A stretch of DNA of 64,000 nucleotides, from assembly GCA_038141705.1 (NCBI GenBank), contig JAYQIQ010000004.1:1240001-1304000 (forward strand), in the 5' to 3' direction. The DNA is from Eutrophomonas brisbanensis (lineage in GTDB: Bacteria > Pseudomonadota > Gammaproteobacteria > Burkholderiales > Eutrophovitaceae). The position numbers and the translations under genes were made by a program. Below the pieces are notes generated by a model. That model saw only the letters and a program-made list of their open reading frames with translations. It did no database searches and was not told the DNA's origin. Below, in pieces: positions 58,803 through 64,000 of this stretch; positions within the stretch are counted from its first letter, which is position 1, and every line of letters starts with the position of its first letter.

Positions 58803-59627
58803 ATGTTATCGACTGACCAACTCAATAAATATCGCGTCGATGGATTTTTAAGTCCGTTACCCGTATTAAGTTCTGTTGAGGCTGGTCGTTACAGGAGCTC
58901 GCTTGAAGAGTTTGAAGATGCGCACGGGCTCGTCATGAAAACCGCTTTCAGAAACAAGCCCCACCTCGTGTTTACGTGGGTGAACGAGTTGATGCGCCAT
59001 CCAAATATTCTGGGTGCAGTTGAAACGATCTTAGGTCCAAATATTTTGGTCTGGGGTACCAATTTTTTCATTAAAGAGCCTGGGGATGAGACGTTTATAT
59101 CTTGGCATCAAGACTCCACTTACTGGGGGCTTTCAACACCGGATGTAGTGACCGCTTGGTTAGCGCTAAGCCCTAGCAATATTCGAAGTGGTGCGATGAA
59201 GATGATTCCTGGTAGCCACCTTATCGATCAGTTGCCACATAAGGATACTTTTGAGGAAAAAAATTTATTAACGCGAGGGCAGGTAGTGGACTGGAACTCA
59301 CAACCGGAAGCTTCGCAGTTGCTCGAGTTGAATCCGGGTGAAATTTCTTTACATCATGTCCGTACGGTTCATGGCTCTGAGCCAAATCTCAGTGCTGATC
59401 GTCGTATTGGTCTAGCGATTCGCTATATTCCTACCCACCTGCGGCAAATATCTGGTGAGCGTGATTATGCAACCATAGTAAAAGGAGAGGATAATTTCGA
59501 CCACTTTATCCAGGAGCCTATACCGGAAGAGACTATGGGTTCTAACGAAATCGAGGCTCACAAACTAAGCGCCTCAGAGTCCTTTAAGATCCTTTATCGA
59601 GGTACCGGCAAGGGAGTAGAGGTCTAG
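58803..59627 (+). CDS. Phytanoyl-CoA dioxygenase family protein (second)
   Basis: 274-residue Fe(II)/2-oxoglutarate oxygenase with His102, Asp104 (SWHQDSTYWGL), His190 (VRTVHGSEPN) and downstream Arg (RRIGLAIRYIP). It is clearly a different subtype from the upstream one (WGTNFFIKEPGDETFISWHQDS, KMIPGSH). Co-directional and probably co-transcribed with it. Confidence 0.86.
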   Translation: MLSTDQLNKYRVDGFLSPLPVLSSVEAGRYRSSLEEFEDAHGLVMKTAFRNKPHLVFTWVNELMRHPNILGAVETILGPNILVWGTNFFIKEPGDETFISWHQDSTYWGLSTPDVVTAWLALSPSNIRSGAMKMIPGSHLIDQLPHKDTFEEKNLLTRGQVVDWNSQPEASQLLELNPGEISLHHVRTVHGSEPNLSADRRIGLAIRYIPTHLRQISGERDYATIVKGEDNFDHFIQEPIPEETMGSNEIEAHKLSASESFKILYRGTGKGVEV

Positions 59628-59727
59628 GTCGTAAGGATTTAACTTGGCGCTGAGGATAGGCAACTTTTTGTCGATATTGGAGACAAACGTTGTAATCAGA
59701 AAAATGAAAATACTGGGGTTACAGAAA

Positions 59728-60147
59728 ATGAAATTAGCCGCTGTTTTATTCATCTCAATTTTTTCGGGCGTAAGCTTTGCCCAAACGTACTCGATCGAAT
59801 CTTTTTCGCAAGTCAATGAGAACGAGATCTCGCGCTTCTATGTAGAGTCGGTAAGGGACTCGAATGGCGAACGATTATTCGACGTAATTATTCGAGTTAT
59901 GGACCCAGAGGCGGTGCGCCCGCAATCGATGGTTTCCAGAAAAGTTAGTTTTCGTGCTCGATGCGACTCGAAGGAGCTCACGGTTTCTCTAGTCGATATC
60001 CGAAACATTAAGGGCCAAACGATCAAAATGATCACCGTTCCACCGGGGGTGAGGAGTACCACAAGCCAGAACTCGGAACCAAGGAAGACGATTGGTTGTG
60101 GAAGGCTTGTGGCTGAACCCAGATCAAGAAGCTCGTTGGATCGGTAA
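59728..60147 (+). CDS. Hypothetical exported protein
   Basis: No family recognised. 139 residues from ATG 59728 (an ATG at 59704 is also possible), with a signal peptide MKLAAVLFISIFSGVSFA and then a mostly beta-like, basic mature part with two Cys (FRARCDSKE and TIGCGRL) that could form a disulfide. It ends flush against the stop of the minus-strand gene downstream (no gap). Confidence 0.6.
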   Translation: MKLAAVLFISIFSGVSFAQTYSIESFSQVNENEISRFYVESVRDSNGERLFDVIIRVMDPEAVRPQSMVSRKVSFRARCDSKELTVSLVDIRNIKGQTIKMITVPPGVRSTTSQNSEPRKTIGCGRLVAEPRSRSSLDR

Positions 60148-61383
60148 CTAATCTAAGCCTTCACTGCTACCCCACGTTTGCATTAGCGTATTGGACGGTA
60201 GGGTTTCGTCTACAAGTTTGTTAGCGGTTTCGATTCCTGCGACCGGTAAACCGGTTGGATCTAATACGCCGATTTGCACTAACACCGAAGCCTGATCCCA
60301 GTATATGTGCTCGTTGTAGAGCTTATCTCCGCGAAACTTCACGATCGCCACAAGCGGAATTTCTACTCGTTTTCCAGTCGGTTTTACTCCTGGAAGCATC
60401 CAGTCAATCTCGATGTCATGCGTGAAGCAAAATAACATTTCATCAACGACAATACCTTCTCCGATTGTTCGAGATATGGGAATTAGAGACGTGTCCTGCG
60501 GGCACTTAGGAATAAAGTGATGCTTATAAAAACGTTTGAGGTTGTCGTGTCCGACTCCACCCGTCATGGTTGGGATGTGATTAACATACGGCTCAGACAC
60601 CATGGTTCCCATAGTCGCATCAACATCTCGCGTAGCAAACTCGTACTCGCAGTGTTTGTCCCAAAGTGAGGAGAAATCAAAGTGTGGCCCCATGGTTTTT
60701 CTGAAAGATGCTATCGACCGGTGATGCGCCATGAGTGCAGATGGCTTGTGATAGTGCTCTGACTGCGGTCTCGCAAAAGCATGGTCAACCTCTGGATAAA
60801 TGTAAATTTCACTCGCCGGTGTTACTTTTAAGGCGTCACGAATTTTTTCGACCTTATCCATTGGCGCATATTTATCATTAGCCGCAAAATGCAAAACAAG
60901 CGGTACTTTTATTTTTTTTGCATCCTCCAAGTACTCGTCAATCGTGACCCCGTAGTAACCAACCGCACAATCAACTCCAGCACGAGCCGCTGACAGATAA
61001 GCGAGTCGACCACCAAGACAAAAACCAAGGGCGCCCACCTTGCCTACAACTTCTGGCCTCGACCTGAGCGCTTTCACCGTTTCTGTGATGTCTCGCACCC
61101 CAGCGTCCGTATCGAATTGCTGAAATAACTCAAATGCTCGGTTCCAATCTTGTTCTGTATATCCGAGTTGGATCTCCGGCTCGATACGCCAAAATAAGTC
61201 TGGAGCTAATACAACATAACCCTCTTCAGCGTAATAATCAGCGACATCTTGAATGTACTGATTAACACCGAAAATTTCCTGACAAAGTACGATTCCTGGC
61301 CCCTTACCCGAAGAGGGTACCGACAAATAACCTTTGAAACTTCCCCCATCTGAAGCGGGGACCTCAATCCACTGACCAGCCAT
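60148..61383 (-). CDS. Dienelactone hydrolase fused to a SnoaL-like domain
   Basis: Two-domain protein of 411 residues. Residues 1-230 are an alpha/beta hydrolase of the dienelactone hydrolase family with Cys122 (GFCLGGR), Asp170 (AANDKYAP) and His201 (DHAFARP) as the triad. Residues 235-390 look like an NTF2/SnoaL-type alpha+beta barrel (THDIEIDWMLPG, EIPLVAIVKFRGDKLYNEHIYWDQ). The fused order suggests that the hydrolase product is acted on or bound by the second domain, which is inference. No signal peptide; start ATG 61383. Confidence 0.84.
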   Translation of the reverse strand: MAGQWIEVPASDGGSFKGYLSVPSSGKGPGIVLCQEIFGVNQYIQDVADYYAEEGYVVLAPDLFWRIEPEIQLGYTEQDWNRAFELFQQFDTDAGVRDITETVKALRSRPEVVGKVGALGFCLGGRLAYLSAARAGVDCAVGYYGVTIDEYLEDAKKIKVPLVLHFAANDKYAPMDKVEKIRDALKVTPASEIYIYPEVDHAFARPQSEHYHKPSALMAHHRSIASFRKTMGPHFDFSSLWDKHCEYEFATRDVDATMGTMVSEPYVNHIPTMTGGVGHDNLKRFYKHHFIPKCPQDTSLIPISRTIGEGIVVDEMLFCFTHDIEIDWMLPGVKPTGKRVEIPLVAIVKFRGDKLYNEHIYWDQASVLVQIGVLDPTGLPVAGIETANKLVDETLPSNTLMQTWGSSEGLD

Positions 61384-61488
61384 CTTTTTCTCCGATTAGT
61401 ACTTTAATTATGGGTTCATTTATACCTGAAATTTCTCTCTTCCAAAAAAATAAGTTTTTCGCTTATTCGGTGCTCTACCAATGGGTTC

Positions 61489-61517
61489 TTGACAAAGTAA
61501 CCGCTTATACCTAGATT
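61489..61517 (+). promoter_or_regulatory. Sigma-70 promoter of the peptide-type ABC operon
   Basis: TTGACA (61489-61494) and TAGATT (61512-61517) with a 17-base spacer; transcription would start about 50 bases before the ATG of the binding protein. It is the best sigma-70 match seen in the window. Confidence 0.6.
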
Positions 61518-61572
61518 CAGCAACTGGGGTAGGTTAATTCAAAAAATTATATTTTCAAGGTAGGGTAGATAA

Positions 61573-63108
61573 ATGCATAAGTTTGATAGACGTCGATTTT
61601 TAAAAATTTCGGGGATAGCCGCTGCTGCCCCGCTGGCTGGCTCGGTCTTGTTCTCCGGTTGTAGCAAGGGAAGCGACGTACTATCGATCGCATATAACGT
61701 ACCACTTCCTTCCTGGGATCCTACGACTGGACCATCTTCGGTGAATCCGACAATCCAGACGTATTACAAAGCTGTCTTCGATAGCTTCATAGATCAAAAC
61801 CCAGATCTCAGTTTTAAAGCTGGATTATTGACCGAGTGGGGCTGGAATGAGGACCGCACAAAAATAAAAATGACAGTTCGGGAAAATGCATTTTGGCACG
61901 ACGGCAGTCCAGTGACACCCGAAGATGTTGTGTGGTCTCTTGAGCGGGCCGCGAACCCAGATAGTGGTAATCCGATTCAATTTGTTTGGAGCAAGATTAA
62001 CAACTTCAGTATTTCCGGGCAGGAGATCACGGCCGACGTTAAGGAGTTTGAGCCTACATTATTCAAGTGGATGTCGTTCCTCACGGGCTATGTCATGCCG
62101 AAGAAGGCGTACCTAGAGAGGGGAGCAGAGGCATGGGAGGAACAGCCGATTGGCAGTGGCCCTTACATGGTCGAAAAGTTCGAGAGGAACGCGTATGTCC
62201 GCCTCAAGGCGTTTCCGCAGTACTGGGGTGACAAGCCAGAATTTGAGACGGTTGTCATTAAGATGGTTCCCGATGCCTCTGCCCGGGTTGCAGAGATCGA
62301 GAGTGGTGGATCTGACCTTACTCTTCAAATTCCTTATGAAGAGTTTAATCGGCTATCGAGCAAAGGTTTCTCTGGACAGTCTTATCCGGTCTCCGATATT
62401 GGTATGATTTTCATTTCAAACCGAGAGCCAATGCTCGATAAAAATGTTCGATTGGCTATGCATCACGCGATCGATAAAAAAGCAATCGTCAACGATTTGC
62501 TTCTTGGATTTGGAACACCAATCGATACCTTACAAGCTCCAGAATACGACGCTTTTGAGTCGACTACGACTGTTGGTTATGATCCAGAGTTAGCCAAGAA
62601 ATATTTAGCGAAGTCGGGTTTCTCGGTTTCGAATCCTGTCAAATTCACTATTCAAACTACGCGAGGTTATAAGCCGAAAGATTATGAAATGATCGAGGCT
62701 ATTGTAGGAATGTGGAAACAAGTAGGTATTGAGGCGTCGATAGAGATTTATGAAATCGCTAAACACTTCGAGTTGCGAATGCAACACAAACTTGCGCCTG
62801 CCGCGTTTTATAACTGGGGTAACTCGATAGGTGATCCCTCAACTTCGACTGGCTTTGCGATGTTTAGTTACTCCCCACATTCGGCTTTCAAGAGTCCTGA
62901 GGTCGACAAATTGATTGGCCCACTTTGGGGGGAACCAAATGAGGAGAAAAGAATCGAGGGATACAAGAATGTCGACCGTTACATTGCAGACGAGGGCTTA
63001 GTGATTCCGCTGCTGCAATATTCGCAGCCAGTGGTGTATCGCTCGGGCCTATCTTTCACCGCTCACACTGCGGGATTCATTCTGCCTCAAAATATTAAGT
63101 CGGCGTAA
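61573..63108 (+). CDS. ABC transporter substrate-binding protein (SBP_bac_5, DppA/OppA type)
   Basis: Periplasmic receptor for peptides or similar solutes, 511 residues. DRRRFLKISG is a twin-arginine signal and the end of its hydrophobic core (VLFSGC) is a lipobox, so it is probably a Tat-exported lipoprotein. Family motifs: WHDGSPVTPEDVVWSLER, GSGPYMVEKFERNAYVRL, VRLAMHHAIDKKAIV. The permease gene follows after a terminator. Confidence 0.9.
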   Translation: MHKFDRRRFLKISGIAAAAPLAGSVLFSGCSKGSDVLSIAYNVPLPSWDPTTGPSSVNPTIQTYYKAVFDSFIDQNPDLSFKAGLLTEWGWNEDRTKIKMTVRENAFWHDGSPVTPEDVVWSLERAANPDSGNPIQFVWSKINNFSISGQEITADVKEFEPTLFKWMSFLTGYVMPKKAYLERGAEAWEEQPIGSGPYMVEKFERNAYVRLKAFPQYWGDKPEFETVVIKMVPDASARVAEIESGGSDLTLQIPYEEFNRLSSKGFSGQSYPVSDIGMIFISNREPMLDKNVRLAMHHAIDKKAIVNDLLLGFGTPIDTLQAPEYDAFESTTTVGYDPELAKKYLAKSGFSVSNPVKFTIQTTRGYKPKDYEMIEAIVGMWKQVGIEASIEIYEIAKHFELRMQHKLAPAAFYNWGNSIGDPSTSTGFAMFSYSPHSAFKSPEVDKLIGPLWGEPNEEKRIEGYKNVDRYIADEGLVIPLLQYSQPVVYRSGLSFTAHTAGFILPQNIKSA

Positions 63109-63134
63109 GTAATATTGATGAACGACTAGATTGG

Positions 63135-63166
63135 AGAGTGGAGCTTGCCTCCACTCTTTCTTTTTT
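63135..63166 (+). terminator. Hairpin after the binding protein gene
   Basis: AGAGTGGAG (63135-63143) pairs with CTCCACTCT (63149-63157) around CTTGC, followed by a T-rich tract (63157-63166, one C). It is placed between the binding protein and permease, as an attenuator often is. Confidence 0.8.
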
Positions 63167-63211
63167 GAAAGCTACCATTGATTGCTCTATTGATCGTCTG
63201 AACTTTTGAAT

Positions 63212-64000
63212 ATGTTTGGCCGTTATCTAATGCTCAGGTTGTTACTTGCGATTCCGACGATTTTTTGCGTCGCTGTTATCGTATTTGTCTTAATGCGGAT
63301 AGTCCCCGGTGATCCGATATCGATGATGATTCCACCAGGAGCCTCGCCAGACGACATCGAAAATTTGCGCGAAATTTATGGGCTCAATAAACCTGTCCTC
63401 GATCAATTTTTGATTTGGCTGAATGGCATCGCAGAAGGAGACTTGGGAAGGTCCATTAGTTTAAAACTTGGTGTGGGGCAGCTAATACTCAATCGCTTAC
63501 CCGCGACTTTAGAGCTTGTTATCCTCTCAATGGGGATGGCGATTTTCTTAGCGGTTACCGTATCGGTCGCTGCCATTCGATACAAGGACACACTTGTCGA
63601 GAGAGTTTTAGATACTTTTACTGGGGTTGCGCAAGCGATTCCGGACTTCTTATGGAGTCTACTACTCCTATTATTCTTCGGCGTAATACTTCCATTGTTT
63701 CCAATTACAGGACGATTGGATCCCTCGCTCTCGTTCGACCCGATAACAAACTTTTATTTTTTTGAGGCTATTTTTACGTTTCGACTGGATGTGGTTTGGG
63801 ATCTACTTGAACATTTAGCGTTACCGTCGTTTGCGTTGGCATTCCCGCTTGCCGCTTCCTTGTCCAGAGTGCTACGTGGATCATTATCGGAGGCTATGTC
63901 CCAGGATTACATAACACTTGCGCAGGTCAAGGGTTACTCTCGTTTAGAGGTGATCACGAAGTTCGCACTCCGCAATGCCTTAATTCCGACGATTACGTTA
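63212..64000 (+). CDS. ABC transporter permease (DppB/OppB-like), 3' end outside window
   Basis: The frame is open from ATG 63212 to the window end (263 codons, no stop). It shows the DppB N-terminal pattern: MFGRYLMLRLLLAIPTIFC, VFVLMRIVPGDPISMM, NLREIYGLNKPVLDQF, GDLGRSISLKLGVGQLI and near the end LARVLR-like LSRVLRGSLSEAMSQDYI with VIT KFALRNALIPTITL. It partners the SBP_bac_5 gene upstream; the rest of the operon is beyond the window. Confidence 0.9.
   Translation, partial: MFGRYLMLRLLLAIPTIFCVAVIVFVLMRIVPGDPISMMIPPGASPDDIENLREIYGLNKPVLDQFLIWLNGIAEGDLGRSISLKLGVGQLILNRLPATLELVILSMGMAIFLAVTVSVAAIRYKDTLVERVLDTFTGVAQAIPDFLWSLLLLLFFGVILPLFPITGRLDPSLSFDPITNFYFFEAIFTFRLDVVWDLLEHLALPSFALAFPLAASLSRVLRGSLSEAMSQDYITLAQVKGYSRLEVITKFALRNALIPTITL

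Noticed and set aside
1..64000. Mobile elements, phage genes, CRISPR arrays, toxin-antitoxin pairs or biosynthetic clusters
   Set aside because: No transposase, integrase, phage structural gene, spaced direct repeats, or modular synthase was found on reading both strands.

Overview
The window reads as a chromosomal segment of a betaproteobacterium, most like Burkholderiales, with moderate GC. Three things support this: the gene order (ftsH-folP-glmM, then pstSCAB, then tpiA-secG-tRNA-Leu-nuoA to nuoN and a Nudix gene), the cysI-DUF934-cysH-cysD-cysN-cobA-cbiX sulfur order, and the wording of NuoB and NuoD. I saw no rRNA, insertion sequence, integrase, phage gene or CRISPR array. Gene density is very high and no gap exceeds 300 bases.

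Layout: 1-8 kb holds cell-envelope and housekeeping genes (ftsH, folP, glmM) and a phosphate importer behind a recognisable Pho box. 8-24.4 kb holds tpiA, secG, tRNA-Leu(GAG), all fourteen complex I genes and a Nudix hydrolase. 24.4-36.9 kb is mixed: htpG behind a sigma-32-type promoter, a CDP-alcohol phosphatidyltransferase, an enoyl-CoA hydratase, acpH, a SulP transporter, SrkA kinase, a polyhydroxyalkanoate depolymerase, a cupin and a quinone oxidoreductase. 37-39.6 kb is a three-gene sugar-acid type cassette (SDR, D-2-hydroxyacid dehydrogenase, HpaI-type aldolase). 39.7-47.7 kb is an assimilatory sulfate reduction and siroheme operon headed by a TSUP permease. 47.7-64 kb is accessory and catabolic: a porin behind a Fur-like site, a sugar ABC importer in one operon with a protein resembling D-apionate lactonase, a 2-keto-4-pentenoate hydratase-like enzyme, an exported cyclase-family hydrolase, two PhyH dioxygenases, a dienelactone hydrolase fused to a SnoaL-like domain, and the start of a peptide-type ABC importer that runs off the end.

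An overriding feature is frameshifting. Thirteen genes, several of them core (folP, pstB, nuoD, nuoF, nuoG, htpG), are broken by small indels, mostly losses of one base in a homopolymer. In each case the downstream frame continues the family sequence, and restoring the base gives the family's normal length. I read these as sequencing or assembly errors and annotate each gene across its full span, naming the break point.

The organism implied is an aerobic heterotroph with NADH-driven respiration, PHA storage, de novo sulfate assimilation with siroheme synthesis, PhoB-type phosphate control, and ABC import of carbohydrates and probably oligopeptides or similar solutes.
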